From Pyropia haitanensis (lineage: Eukaryota; Rhodophyta; Bangiophyceae; Bangiales; Bangiaceae), in contig SDUX01000107.1 in NCBI GenBank assembly GCA_008729055.1, forward strand, positions 1 through 60,420: a stretch of 60,420 nt of DNA, read 5' to 3'. The translations under genes and the position numbers were made by a program. The notes under the pieces are model-generated. The model saw nothing but the letters and a program-made list of their open reading frames with translations, made no database searches and was not told the origin of the DNA. Below are positions 40,860 through 52,950 of the stretch, piece by piece. Every line of letters begins with the position of its first letter. Positions within the stretch are counted from its first letter, which is position 1.

Positions 40860-42060
40860 TCTGTCGTCCGATGGTGTCCAGCCTCTTTCACCCCCATCCC
40901 GGTCCGCGCCAGGCGGCCCTCCTGGAGGGCATGGATATCCCTGTTGCCGTCCCCCTCTTCCCGTACGTGGGGGGGGAGCGGGGATGGCATGCGCGGACGG
41001 GGGTGGCGCGAGAGCGCCGCCTCCTCAATCACGCCCGCGCCGGGGAGGGGGGGCGTTGTGGCGCCTCTTCTTCCCGCGCGCGACGCCACCGCCCGCTGCT
41101 GAAATACGCAGTGGGCGTGGGCGCCACCGCCCGCTGCTGAAATACGCAGTGGGCGTGGGCGCCACCGCCCGCTGCTGAAATACGCAGTGGGGGGGGGCGC
41201 CACCACCCGCTGCTGAAATACGCAGTGGGGGGGGGGCGGGAGCGCCCGCTGCTGAAATACGCAGTGGGGGGGGGCGGGGGTTTGGAGGGGCTGGTCATCG
41301 ACGGATGACGACGACGGGGAGCCGCCGTGGCGGCGCCTGTGTGGTTGACCGAGAGTTCTTCTGTTGCCTGTGTGACCCACCCCCGACGGTCTGCCGTCCT
41401 TGCCTCACCTCAATCCGTAACAGGTGGCTCCCGTCAGTGGTGGCGGAGTCATTCCTGTGGTCGCCCTGTTCTTCCCATGTGGTGGGGGGGGGGCTTGGCT
41501 CATGCGGATGGCAGTGGCGTTTTGCGGCGCCTCCCCTGTATCGCGCCCGTGTCGTGAGGGGGGGGGATCGCTCCCGCGCTCCCCCCCGCTGACGCGCGGC
41601 GCCACTACCCGCTGCTATTACGCAGTGTTATGGGTGCGGGGCAGGGGGGACTGGCCGTCGGTGGATGGTGACGGCGCCGCGCGCGTCGCGGCGCCGGTCG
41701 CGCTGGTCGGTTGTCTCTTTGTCGGCTTGTTGAGTTTGCTTCTCGTTTCTCCCTCTCGCCTGACCTCCGTCGACCACCGGTCATCCCTTCCCCTTTCCGC
41801 TCCGCAACGGGAGGCTCCCCTAGTCGGGAGCATGGGCTCTCCTGTTACCGTGCCCCTCTTCCCATACTGGGGGGGGGGGTTCGGCGGGTGCGGACGGCAG
41901 TGGCGTTCGAGCGCCGCCCTCGTATCGCGCCCGCGTGCCGGAGGGGGGGGGGGGGGGCGCGCTCCCGCGCGCCCTCCCCTCCCCGCACGCGACGCCACTG
42001 CCCGCTGCTCTTACGCAGTGGCATGGGGAGGGGGGTTTGGGGTGGCCAGTGGTCGGCGGA
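40860..42060 (+). repeat. Three diverged copies of a 300-440 bp module
   Basis: Copies near 40920-41290, 41420-41690 and 41820-42080 share the order GTTGCCGTCCCCCTCTTCCC, a G run, ATGGCATGCGCGGACGG, GCGCCGCCT and CGCGCCCGCGCCGG-type blocks, then CCGCTGCT and ACGCAGTG. The spacing varies between copies. No coding evidence. Confidence 0.6.
41083..41275 (+). repeat. 38-bp minisatellite, five copies
   Basis: The unit begins CGCCACCGCCCGCTGCTGAA and continues ATACGCAGTGGGCGTGGG. The first three copies are identical; the last two gain extra G in the G run. Confidence 0.9.
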
Positions 42061-42439
42061 CGCCGACGGCGCCGCGCGCGTGCCGCCTGCTTCCTGTTCC
42101 TGGCGCATGCGCGGGGGGCGGCGGGATTACGCAGTTTGACGGCCGGGTGAGGGAGGAGGGGCGCGTCGTGCATTATCTTGGCGCGTACAGGTGCGGTGGA
42201 GCGACCTACTCTAGAGCCCTGACCGTGCGACTGACTTTTTTTGTGTTTGTCGTCCTGGCCGCTTTTCTTCTATGGCTGTGATTGGTCTGCTACTGTTTTC
42301 TGTTTTCATCGCTGTCACTTCGAAACACCCTTCTTCGAGCTTTCCTGTCGTCGACACGTCCCTGGCTGCGGTGTTGGTGCCGCCTCTTGCGGCGGATGCC
42401 GCCGCGTGTCGCTGCGGCCTCGTTGTCGGAGATCGCGGC

Positions 42440-43104
42440 CGCGCGGGCGGGTGCCCCCCCCCCCGACATCGGCGAGCTGCTGCTGTTGGCGGCGGCGCCT
42501 GCCAACTGGCGGCGCCGCCCCCCCCCCCCAGCCGACGGCGGCAAGTTGTCGCTGTTGGCTGCGGCGGCTGCCGGCGGGCGGCAGCGCCCCCCCCCCCCGC
42601 CGACGGCGCCAAGATGTCGCTGTCGGCGGCGGCGCCTGCCAGCTGGCGGCGCCGCCCCTGCCCCACCGACGGCGGCGTGATGTTGCCGTTGGCGGCGGCG
42701 CCTGCCAGCTGGCGGCGGTGCTCCCCCCCCCGCCGACGGCGGCATGTTGTCGCTGATGGCGGCGGCGCCTGCCAGCTGGCGGCGGTGCACCCCCCCCCCC
42801 GACGGCGGCGTATTCCTGGTGTTGGTGGCGGCGGCTACCGGCTGGCGGCGGTGCTCCCCCCCCCGCCGACGGCGGCAAGATGTCGCTGTTGGCGGCGGCG
42901 CCTGCCAGCTGGCGGCGGTGCACCCCCCCCCCCGACGGCGGCGTATTGCTGGTGTTGGCGGCGGCGCCTGCCGGCTGGCGGCGCCGCCCCCCCACCCCAC
43001 GACGGCGCCAAGATGTCCCTGTTGGCGGCGGCGCCTGCCAGCTGGCGGCGGTGCTCCTCCCCCCGCCGACGGCGGCAAGTTGTCGTCGTCGGCGGCGGCC
43101 GCTG
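42440..43104 (-). repeat. Diverged relatives of the 60-bp repeat
   Basis: Eleven or so units of 55-65 bp with the cores GGCGGCGGCGCCTGCCAGCT and GACGGCGGC, ahead of the regular array. They look like an older, degenerated part of the same array or a sister family. Confidence 0.75.
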
Positions 43105-46100
43105 ACTGGCGTCGCTGCACCACCCCGACGGCGGCAAGTTGTCGCCGTGGGCGGCTGCCGCTCGCTGGCGGCGCTGCTTCCCCCCCGACGGCGGCAAGTT
43201 GTCGCCGTTGGCGGTGGCCGCCGGCTGGCACCACCGCCACCCCCCCGACGGCGGCAAGTTGTCACCGTTGGCGGTGGCCGCCGGCCGGCACCACCGCCAC
43301 CCCCCCGACGGCGGCAAGTTGTCGCCGTGGGCGGCTGCCGCTCGCTGGCGGCGCTGCTTCCCCCCCGACGGCGGCAAGTTGTCGCCGTGGGCGGTGGTCG
43401 CCGGCTGTCCGCGCCGCCACCCCCCCGACGGCGGCAAGTTGTCGCCGTTGGCGGTGGTCGCCGGCTGGCACCACCGCCACCCCCCCGACGGCGGCAAGTT
43501 GTCGCCGTGGGCGGCTGCCGCTTGCTGGCGTCGCCGCCCCCCCCCGACGGCGGCAAGTTGTCGCCGTTGGCGGTGGTCGCCGGCTGGCACCACCGCCACC
43601 CCCCCGACGGCGGCAAGTTGTCGCCGTTGGCGGTGGTCGCCGGCTGGCACCACCGCCCCGTCCCCGACGGCGGCAAGTTGTCGCCGTGGGCGGTGGTCGC
43701 CGGCCGGCACCACCGCCACCCCCCCGACGGCGGCAAGTTGTCGCCGTTGGCGGTGGTCGCGGGCTGTCCGCGCCGCCTCTGCTGACGTTGGCGGCATGTT
43801 GCTGCTGCTGGCGTCGGCGGTTTTTTTTTTTTTTTTTCCTGGTTTGGCGCATCCTGTTTGCGGGCGGCGCCCCTCGCCCCCCGACGGCGGCAAGTCGTTG
43901 CCGTTGGCGGTGGTCGCCGGCTGGCACCACCGCCACCCCCTCGACGGCGGCAAGTTGTCGCCGTGGGCGGTGGCTGCCGGCCGGCACCACCGCCAGCCCC
44001 CCGACGGCGGCAAGTTGTCGCCGTTGGCGGCTGCCGCTCGCTGGCGGCGCTGCTTCCTCCCCGACGGCGGCAAGTTGTTGCCGTTGGCGGTGGTCGCCGG
44101 CCGGCACCACCGCCACCCCCCCGACGGCGGCAAGTTGTCGCCGTTGGCGGTGGCCGCCGGCTGGCGTCGCTGCCACCCCCCCGACGGCGGCAAGTTGTCA
44201 CCGTTGGCGGTGGCCGCCGGCCGGCACCACCGCCACCCCCCCGACGGCGGCAAGTTGTCGCCGTGGGCGGCTGCCGCTCGCTGGCGGCGCTGCTTCCCCC
44301 CGACGGCGGCAAGTTGTCGCCGTGGGCGGTGGTCGCCGGCTGTCCGCGCCGCCACCCCCCGACGGCGGCAAGTTGTCGCCGTTGGCGGTGGTCGCCGGCT
44401 GGCACCACCGCCACCCCCCCGACGGCGGCAAGTTGTCGCCGTGGGCGGCTGCCGCTTGCTGGCGTCGCCGCCCCCCCCCCGACGGCGGCAAGTTGTCGCC
44501 GTTGGCGGTGGTCGCCGGCTGGCACCACCGCCACCCCCCCGACGGCGGCAAGTTGTCGCCGTTGGCGGTGGTCGCCGGCTGGCACCACCGCCCCGTCCCC
44601 GACGGCGGCAAGTTGTCGCCGTGGGCGGTGGTCGCCGGCCGGCACCACCGCCACCCCCCCGACGGCGGCAAGTTGTCGCCGTTGGCGGTGGTCGCGGGCT
44701 GTCCGCGCCGCCTCTGCTGACGTTGGCGGCATGTTGCTGCTGCTGGCGTCGGCGGTTTTTCTTTTTTTTTTTCCTGGTTTGGCGCATCCTGTTTTCGGGC
44801 GGCGCCCCTCGCCCCCCGACGGCGGCAAGTCGTTGCCGTTGGCGGTGGTCGCCGGCTGGCACCACCGCCACCCCCTCGACGGCGGCAAGTTGTCGCCGTG
44901 GGCGGTGGCTGCCGGCCGGCACCACCGCCACCCCCCCGACGGCGGCAAGTTGTCGCCGTTGGCGGCTGCCGCTCGCTGGCGGCGCTGCTTCCCCCCCGAC
45001 GGCGGCAAGTTGTCGCCGTTGGCGGTGGTCGCCGGCCGGCACCACCGCCACCCCCCCGACGGCGGCAAGTTGTCGCCGTTGGCGGTGGTCGCCGGCTGGC
45101 GGCGCTGCTTCCCCCCCGACGGCGGCAAGTTGTCTCCGTTGGCGGTGGCCGCCGGCTGGCACCACCGCCACCCCCGACGGCGGCAAGTTGTCGCCGTGGG
45201 CGGCTGCCGCGCTGGCGGCGCTGCTTCCCCCCCGACGGCGGCAAGTTGTCGCGTTGGCGGTGGTCGCCGGCTGTCCGGCCGCCACCCCCCGACGGCGGCA
45301 AGTTGTCGCCGTTGGCGGTGGTCGCCGGCTGGCACCACCGCCACCCCGACGGCGGCAAGTTGTCGCCGTGGGCGGNCCCGACGGCGGCAAATTGTCGCCG
45401 TTGGCGGTGGCCGCCGGCCGGTACCACCGCCACCCCCCGACGGCGGCAAGTTGTCGCCGTGGGCGGTGGCCGCCGGCCGGCACCACCGCCACCCCCCGAC
45501 GGCGGCAAGTTGTCGCCGTTGGCGGTGGCGCCGGCTGGCGCGCCCCCCCCGACGGCGGCAAGTTGTCGCCGTTGGCGGCATGTTGCTGCTGCTGGCGTCG
45601 GCGGTTTTTTTTTTTTTTTTCCTGGTTTGGCGCATCCTGTTTGCGGGCGGCGCCCCTCGCCCCCCGACGGCGGCAAGTCGTTGCCGTTGGCGGTGGTCGC
45701 CGGCCGGCACCACCGCCACCCCCCGACGGCGGCAAGTTGTCGCCGTTGGCGGTGGCCGCCGGCTGGCACCACCGCCCCTTCCCCGACGGCGGCAAGTTGT
45801 CGCCGTTGGCGGTGGCCGCCGGCTGGCACCACCGCCCCCCCCGACGGCGGCAAGTTGTCGCCGTTGGCGGTGGCCGCCGGCTGGCACCACCGCCACCCCC
45901 CCGACGGCGGCAAATTGTCGCCGTTGGCGGTGGCCGCCGGCCGGCACCACCGCCACCCCCCCGACGGCGGCAAGTTGTCGCCGTGGGCGGCGGACGCCGC
46001 GGCTGGCGGCGCTGCCCCCCCCTCGACGGCGGCAAGTTGTCGCCGTGGGCGGTGGCCGCTGGCTGGCACCACCGCCACCCCCCCGACGGCGGCAACTTTT

Positions 46101-46990
46101 CGCTGTTGGCGGTGGTCGCCGGCTGGCGTCGCTGCCCCCCTCCCGACGGCGGCAAATTGTCGCCGTTGGCGGTGGCCGCCGGCCGGTACCACCGCCACCC
46201 CCCCGACGGCGGCAAGTTGTCGCCGTGGGCGGTGGTCGCCGGCCGGCACCACCGCCACTCCCCCGACGGCGGCAAGTTGTCGCCGTTGGCGGTGGTCGCC
46301 GGCTGGCGTTGCTGCCCCCCCCCCGACGGCGGCAAGTTGTCGCCGTTGGCGGCATGTTGCTGCTGCTGGCGTCGGCGGTTTTTTTTTTTTTTTTCCTGGT
46401 TTGGCGCATCCTGTTTGCGGGCGGCGCCCCTCGCCCCCCGACGGCGGCAAGTCGTTGCCGTTGGCGGTGGTCGCCGGCCGGCACCACCGCCACCCCCCGA
46501 CGGCGGCAAGTTGTCGCCGTTGGCGGTGGCCGCCGGCTGGCACCACCGCCCCTTCCCCGACGGCGGCAAGTTGTCGCCGTTGGCGGTGGCCGCCGGCTGG
46601 CACCACCGCCCCTTCCCCGACGGCGGCAAGTTGTCGCCGTTGGCGGTGGCCGCCGGCTGGCACCACCGCCACCCCCCTGACGGCGGCAATTTTTGCCGTT
46701 GGCGGTGGCCGCCGGCCGGCACCACCGCCACCCCCCCGACGGCGGCAAGTTGTCGCCGTGGGCGGCCGCGGCGGCACCGCCCCCCCCCGCGGCGGCCTTG
46801 CTGGGCGGGGCCGGCTGGCCCGCCCCCCTCCGACGGCGGCAAGTTGTCGCCGTGGGCGGTGGCCGCTGGCTGGCACCACCGCCCCTTTCCCGACGGCGGC
46901 AAGTTGTCGCCGTGGGCGGCGGCCGCCGGCTGGCGGCGCTGCCCCCCTCCCGACGGTGGTAAGTTGTCGCCGTGGGCGGCGGCTCCCCGC
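43105..46990 (-). repeat. 60-bp tandem repeat array, right arm, with higher-order structure
   Basis: About 62-65 copies, inverse to the left array. Four interruptions with a T14-T17 tract and CCTGGTTTGGCGCATCCTGT (near 43800, 44735, 45590 and 46365) divide it into higher-order blocks of about 935, 855 and 775 bp. An undetermined base (N) at 45376 marks a place where the assembly was uncertain, and the units next to it are shortened (45170-45560), so the true array is probably longer. Confidence 0.9.
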
Positions 46991-46994
46991 CGGG

Positions 46995-48375
46995 CCACAC
47001 GCTGTCTCTTTTTGTTTTTTGTACTTGCGCGTCGTGCTCGCCTCTGGCACGCCTGCGCGTTTGTCTTCCTTGTTCGCACCACAGGGACTGCGTTTTCCCT
47101 TGGTGCGGACGAGCTGCCGGGCGTCTTTCCCGGCAGCAGGCCCGCCGGTGAACTTCCCACGGGGGAGACGTAGCCGGCGGGCCTGGAACCAATTAAACAT
47201 GTACCAATTGGCAGTCCGCATTGACATTGAGGCGAGCGTCGTAATCTATGACGGCTGCCGCTTGCTTGTTTGTTGGACACATTTCCCCCCCCTTTCCCCG
47301 TTCACAGCGCTCATCCTTGAGCGGCGGTGGGGCAATCCACGTGCGGCGACCGCGACAACGCTGCGGGCGGAGCGTCGCTGGGGGGAGTCTGCGGGGGGGG
47401 AGTCCACCGCCGCCGCGCCCGTGTGCGACCGGCTGCGACCACCCGCGGGGCACGACGCCGCCGTGGCGGGCGCCGCCGGCCGGCCGGGCGACCCCGTCCC
47501 GCCGTCACGGACACGACGGCGGCGGCGGCGGCCGACGCGGGTCTCCCTCGCGGCGTGGCCACCGCCGTGACCGTTGCGGCGGTCGCGGCCGCGTCAGCCG
47601 GCCGCGGCGGAACGACGCCGCCGCCGCCCCAGCAGCGGCCGTGACCGCGTCAGCCGGCCGCGGCGGGACGCCGCCGCCGCGGACCCAGCGGCGGCCGCCG
47701 TTCCCGTGGGAGGGGCGGGACGGTGGCGGCCGCCGCGGCGGCCGCGCTCGCCGCACTATCCGCGGCGGTGCGGTGGGATGCGGCGCGGCCGCCGCCGCCG
47801 CCGCCGCGGTCGCAGCGGAGCGACGGGGCCAACCCGCTGACGCGGGGGGAAGGGGGTAGCCTCGGCAGTGGGCACCCGCCCCACTCGTCGCCACTGGAGC
47901 GTGTGCGGCCGCGTGACTGAGAAACAAGCAGGAACAGTGAAACAAGAAAAGCACCTCAATACCCCCACCACTGCTCCCACTACTGGCACCCCGCACTCCC
48001 CCCACGCACGCGTCCGTCACGATCCACCGCAGCGCGCTGCCCCCCCCACCACCACCACCCGCTCCTCCTCTACGAGCGTCGCGACCGCCGCCCGGAACTC
48101 CGCCGTCGACACCCCCCGCCGAGAGGCGCACGCCACCAGCCAAGAAAAGCACAGCCTTGGATATGCGCCAACCGCACATCAAAGGCTCGGAGCACGTAGG
48201 AAGGCGTATCAGCCAATGGGAAGGCCGGATTTCAATCCTGTACGAACCACAACGTGGCACCCCCCCTGAAAGACGCTCCTGCCACGCCGTCCCCGAGTGC
48301 GCCACTGCGGCTACATTGTTCTACTTACATCCCAATTAGTACGTCCTGCATTACCCCCCCCCACAAGACGGTGGC
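46995..48375 (-). repeat. Right outer arm of the palindromic element
   Basis: Inverse complement of 34935-36320, including the three hairpins (about 47055-47173) and the outermost end CCACAAGACGGTGGC. Long inner stretches are identical with the left arm. Confidence 0.85.
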
Positions 48376-48834
48376 GCCGCCACCCTCCCGCCATTGCTAT
48401 GTACAGCGCGGCGCCCCGATCCCGCCAGTCCCACGCGCACCACCTACCCGCACGGGCTCCCCCATTGCGTCCGCCCGCCAGAGATGCGCACCGCCCCCGC
48501 CTCCGCCGCGTGCTGCCCCCCCCCCCCCCGTCGCGCGCCGCCTCTGCCGCCCCCGCCGCCGCGGCGTCGGCCCGCCGCCACCCACGCCAGCCGGCTGCCG
48601 CCCTGGTCACCACAACCGTCGCCGCCGCCTCCATCGGCCGGCTGCCGTTGCCGACGCCGCGGCTGCCCGCCGCCCTAGCCGGAGGCTGCCGCCGCCGCCG
48701 GTCGGTCGCCAATCCGGCCGCCAACCAGAGTCGCCGCTGCGGCCCACCGCCGCTCGCAGGAAGCCGTCGCCTGCTGGCTACCCGGCTGGCGGCCGGTCAG
48801 CTGCCACCCCAGCCTCCGCCGCCCCCACCGCGGC

Positions 48835-48865
<31 letters not shown>

Positions 48866-49424
48866 GCCGCCGCCACCGCGGCCGACAGCCGCCCAAGGGC
48901 TGCCGCCGCTAGCGGGCTGCCGCCGCGGGCCGGCGGCGGGGCAGGCCGCCCGCCGGCTGCCGCCCCGCCCGCGCCCTCGCCGCAGCCGCGGGCTGCCGCC
49001 CTCCCCCCTTCTGCTTCCACCGCGGCAAGCTACCGCCGACGCACGTCGCCGCTCCCTCGCTGCCGCCGCCGCCCCCGGTCGGGGCGACTGGCCACCGCGG
49101 GCGCACGGCAGCCATCCCCGCCCGCTACCGCGGGCTGCCGCTCCTCTTCTTCGCTCCGAGTTGCGGCAGGCTGTCAGCGCCGCGCCGCGAGCTGCTATCT
49201 TGTCAGCCACCCGGTGACGACAAGTCGCAGGACACAGCCAGAAGACGACTGCAAGGCGAAAGGAGAACAACCGGCAATACTACTTGGAACCAAAAGTCTA
49301 CTCACAGGGGGTACTTGATAGGAAATACAGACATTGCACGAAACTGAATTCATAGAAATCTATACACATCGTACTTGACTAACAACTTGTGGCACATCTC
49401 GTAAGTCACATGTGCCACGTGTTT
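48376..49424 (+). other. GC-rich region; doubtful Ala/Pro-rich frame
   Basis: A plus frame at 48254-49318 crosses the arm end and reads as Ala/Pro/Arg-rich protein with a more normal tail (ending in GTKSLLTGGT). As its start lies in the outer arm and its middle is triplet repeat, I do not accept it as a gene. From 49190 to 49424 the DNA is balanced in composition and leads into the TIR element. Confidence 0.35.
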
Positions 49425-51150
49425 GATATCTCTTCCTCACGTGATAGGCTTTCTCACGATCTGAGCCGACCATCCTGGGGAGTGCACGCCGTGCTGGATT
49501 GACGAGTACAATACTTGACTCGGCAAGTAACCTGGTCAGCGATTCGCAACTGCTGGGACGCACGCGGCTAAAGCGCCGGCGTCCGACGCCCCCCTTTCCA
49601 CCCAGCCCTGTCGCGCCGGTCTCTCCAGTTCCCGGCCACCCAGCAGGCCGGGTGGATACACAGGCCGTTGTTTTTTACTCTATTCAGTTTTGAGTGCGGG
49701 TCTGTAGACGTCTGCCGGAGCAGAGCCCCCAACGTGAGCATTATGAGTCTACGTTTTTCAGCAAACGCTCACGGAAAATGTACCTGGTGGCTATGGTGGC
49801 GTACAATTGTAAAAAAAACCACACGGGAGTCCACACATGGGTGACTGACTGACTTCCGATGGGGTGCTAGGCGCTGCGGCGCAGCTGGACACGCCCAGAG
49901 CGCCGGTGGGAGTGACAAAAGCTGTGAAGAGAACTTGCTGCACTATACAGATCTGACAGGTGTACCTTTTGCATGAGAGCACTGTGGGGCGTTGGACGGT
50001 CTGTCGAGGCTACCGGTCCAGAGTGCACACTTCGGGGGCTCGTATGACCCGCTTGCCATTGTTTGCAACACTTTGTGAGCACATGCACGTGCTCATCGCC
50101 ATCGTCTTGGTATTTTGAGAACACTTTGGAAAAAGTTCGCTTGACTTGCTGATATGCGTTATAGCGGCGTGTGACGCAGTGCACTAAGAGGTGGTGCATC
50201 GGGCGCAATCCCCGCGTGCAGTACGAGTCAACGACCACTCTACGGACTCTTCTGAAGCGAGCTGGATCGACTAAACCGACGACGCTGAGCACGCGTATAT
50301 GCTGTAAAAGTGTCCCAAACAATGGGACGTGGGTCCTACAGGCCCCCAACGAGGCCAGTCTGCGTAGGTAGTCTCGACAGACCGTCGAACGCTCCAGAGG
50401 GCTCTCATGCACTAAAAACTACACTCTTCAAGTCCCAATTGTGCAGCAGACCTGCTCCACTGCTCGTTTGACTCTCACCGGCACATCCAGCTGCGCGACA
50501 GTGTCCAACACCCCTCCCTCTGCAGGGATTCAACAACGTCCGGACTCAAGGGGGGTCGTCCACCCACTTATAGCAATTGGATGCCACCAGGTGTTATGAT
50601 AGCCATGCCCCAAATGTCCGTGCAACAAAAGACGATCGTGACACTCATGATGGACGGGCGACGCCTTCGAACGCTATCCGTAAACGTACCCGACGGTTGT
50701 TGGAGCGTCGACCATTGTAGACCACAAAACGCCTCAGCAGACACTGTTTCGCCGTCACCAGCGCCCCCGACTGGCAGAACCGACGGTGGATGGTGAGTGC
50801 ATTGTGTCCGTCCGTGCGGTCGTTGGGGGCTCTGCTCTGGCAGACGTCTACAGACCCGCACTCAAAACTGAATAGAGTAAAAAACAACGGCCTGTGTATC
50901 CACCCGGCCTGCTGGGTGGCCGGGAACTGGAGAGACCGGCGCGACAGGGCTGGGTGGAAAGGGGGGCGTCGGACGCCGGCGCTTTAGCCGCGTGCGTCCC
51001 AGCAGTTGCGAGTCGATGACCAGGTTACTTGCCGAGTCAAGTATTGTTCTCGTCTATCCAGCAATGATGACTTCGGGATGCACTCCTGAATGTGGACGGC
51101 TGAGATCGCGTGACAGCCTATCACATCAAGCGTATGGTGCTTTTGAATTG
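49425..51150. mobile_element. DNA element with long (about 300 bp) TIRs
   Basis: 49425-49735 and 50826-51150 are inverted copies. The inner 230 bases are nearly identical (through GGCCACCCAGCAGGCCGGGT, CAAGTAACCTGGTCA and CAATACTTGACTCGG). Further out the similarity declines but stays visible (TGATAGGCT-GTCAC, CACGATCTGAGCCG). Long TIRs of this size are typical of Mutator-like and Foldback-like elements. The interior has one degraded minus-strand frame with no recognised domain. Confidence 0.7.
49867..50412 (-). pseudogene. Unrecognised ORF inside the long-TIR element, probably decayed
   Basis: A 181-residue frame with good protein character, for example TVCRDYLRRLASLGACRTHV and PMHHLLVHCVTRRYNAYQQV. 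The similar-looking text LSPDVVESLQREG and DTVAQLDVPVRVKRAVEQV lies upstream (about 50430-50540) in other frames, so the gene was longer and has been broken by indels. I do not recognise the family; given its place it may be a transposase remnant. Confidence 0.45.
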
Positions 51151-51640
51151 ACGTGATTGCCTCGAGATCTGAGTAATGTCGGAGGTGTATGTGTTGTTCT
51201 CTGTTGAAAAATCGCTGTTCGCATTTTTATTCTCAAGTACCTCTGCGTGTGCCACCTGGGTAGCTGGTCGCTTCAGCCGTCTTGCCGTTCATCCCCCTCG
51301 CCTCCCACCACCCTTCGTTGTCTGCGTTGGCTGCAGCCAGCGTCAGGGGCGGAGGCTGACCGCGGCGCCGACGGCAGCCGGCCGCGGCGGTGTCCATGGG
51401 GGGGGCCGCAGTGCGCGGCGGCGGCGTCCGGTGGGGGGGCGGCAGCGCGCGGCAGCTGCGCCCGGCCGCCCCAACCAGCGCCCGGGAAGGCGGCTGGCCG
51501 CGGCGGCGGCGGCCGCCGGCCACCGTGGCGTCCGGGGGAAGACCGTGGTGCGCGGCGGCGGTGTCAGCCCCCCGAGACCGGCGGCGGCAGTGGCGGTAGA
51601 GGGCGGCGGAAGCGGCAGACGGCGCTGCCACAATGGTAGC
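51151..51640. other. Transition into satellite DNA
   Basis: 51151-51260 is still balanced in composition and resembles the outermost part of the TIR family (GAGGTACTTGAGAA on the minus strand). Beyond it the sequence becomes GCGGCGGC-rich. No supported gene. Confidence 0.4.
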
Positions 51641-52914
51641 GCGGGTGGAAAGCGACGGCCATTGGCGCCGCCGCCGCAATCGCCTCCGCCTGAGCCGCTG
51701 CCGCCATCGCCGCCGGCCGTGCCGCCGCCGCCGCCAACGCCGCCGCCGCCGACACCGCCGCCCTGGTCGTCGCCGCCGCCGTCGCCACCGCCACCACTGC
51801 GCCCCTCCCCTCAGCCCCCGCTCTCCCCTCGCCCTCCACCGCCGCCCCTCTCCCCCCCCTCAGTTCGCCACACCCCTCGCGCCCACCACGAAAAAAGAAA
51901 AACCACAGCAAAAAAAAACAAAAAAACAGCAACCAAACAGAAGCAATGGCACGAGCGCCGGCTGCGGGAGAAGCGATGGCTGAGTCAGCTGCCGGCGGTG
52001 GCGGCAGAGGCGGCGGCGTGTCGGCGTGCCCCCCCCGAACCCCAACCCCCACCACCCATGACGCGACGGGGAACCGTCCCAATATGCCCGCCACGTCCGT
52101 CGCCACCACCACGTCGCCGCCACCACCACGCCGCCCCCACAACCCCAAAACCACCACCGCCCGCCAAAAACCAACCACGCAAGCCACCACCCTACCACCA
52201 CGACCTCCAAACCTCCACCCCGCCATCTTCAACGCCAACCAAGCACCCCAACGGCAGCCCCACCCGCCCCGCACTTGTCAGCGCCACCGCAGTCGCCGCC
52301 ATCGCCTTTGCCGCCGCCGCCGCCGCCGATGCCGCCGCCGCCGCCGCCGCCGCCGTCGTCGCCGCCGCTGCCGTCGCCGCCGCCGCCGCCGCATCGCCTC
52401 CCCCGTCAGCTCCCCCTCGCTCTCGCACCCTCCACTCACGCCGCCCTCACCCTCGCCCTCACACCCCCCTGCACTCTGTCGCCCTCCCCCCCGAAAAAAA
52501 AAAAAAACAACAACACAAAAACACCAACGGCAGAAACAGCAATGGCAGTAGTGGCGGTCGTAGGTAAAGCAGCGGCAGAGTGAGTGACGACAGCAGGTGG
52601 CGGTGGCGGCAGACGCGGCAGAGGGTTGGGGTGGGCCCTCCCCCCACCCCCCCCCTCCCAGAACGCGACGGGGCATCCCCCCGAAGTGCCCCGCCACGTC
52701 TGTTGCCGCCCCCACCACACCGCCACCACCCCACCGTCACCACACCCCGCCACCGCCAGCCCACCACCGCCACGCCGCCACCACCCCCCCCGCCAGCACA
52801 CCACCCGACAATCACCCTCCCGCCACACCCCCCCCCCCCCAACAAACTCACCACGCCAGCAATGGGGGCGGGCGGAGCACCCCCCCGGCTGCCCCACCCG
52901 CCCCGCACTTGTCA

Positions 52915-52950
<36 letters not shown>

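Larger units (their letters stand above)
34935..48375. mobile_element. Giant Foldback-like palindromic element, 13.4 kb
   Basis: Two inverted arms face each other. The left arm (34935-37495) is an outer unique part of about 1.4 kb plus about 20 tandem 60-bp repeats. The right arm (43105-48375) is about 3.9 kb of the same repeats in inverse orientation plus the same outer part. Short and long stretches of the outer parts are identical (for example 35472-35738 against 47574-47840); differences gather at the outermost 200 bases. The centre (37496-43104) is not palindromic. Foldback elements of Drosophila have just this plan: TIRs made of a unique end and inward tandem repeats around a loop. I find no transposase and no clear target duplication, so an alternative is an inverted segmental duplication. 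Confidence 0.65.

Noticed and set aside
42315..47280. Giant open frames of 890-1,625 codons on both strands
   Set aside because: They follow from a stop-free 60-bp repeat. All frames are equally open, the translation is a 20-residue repeat in every frame, and one assembly N lies inside.
47868..48269. Ser/Thr-rich ORF in the right outer arm
   Set aside because: The inverted copy in the left arm has an indel that changes the frame after a third of the length, so the frame is not conserved between near-identical arms.
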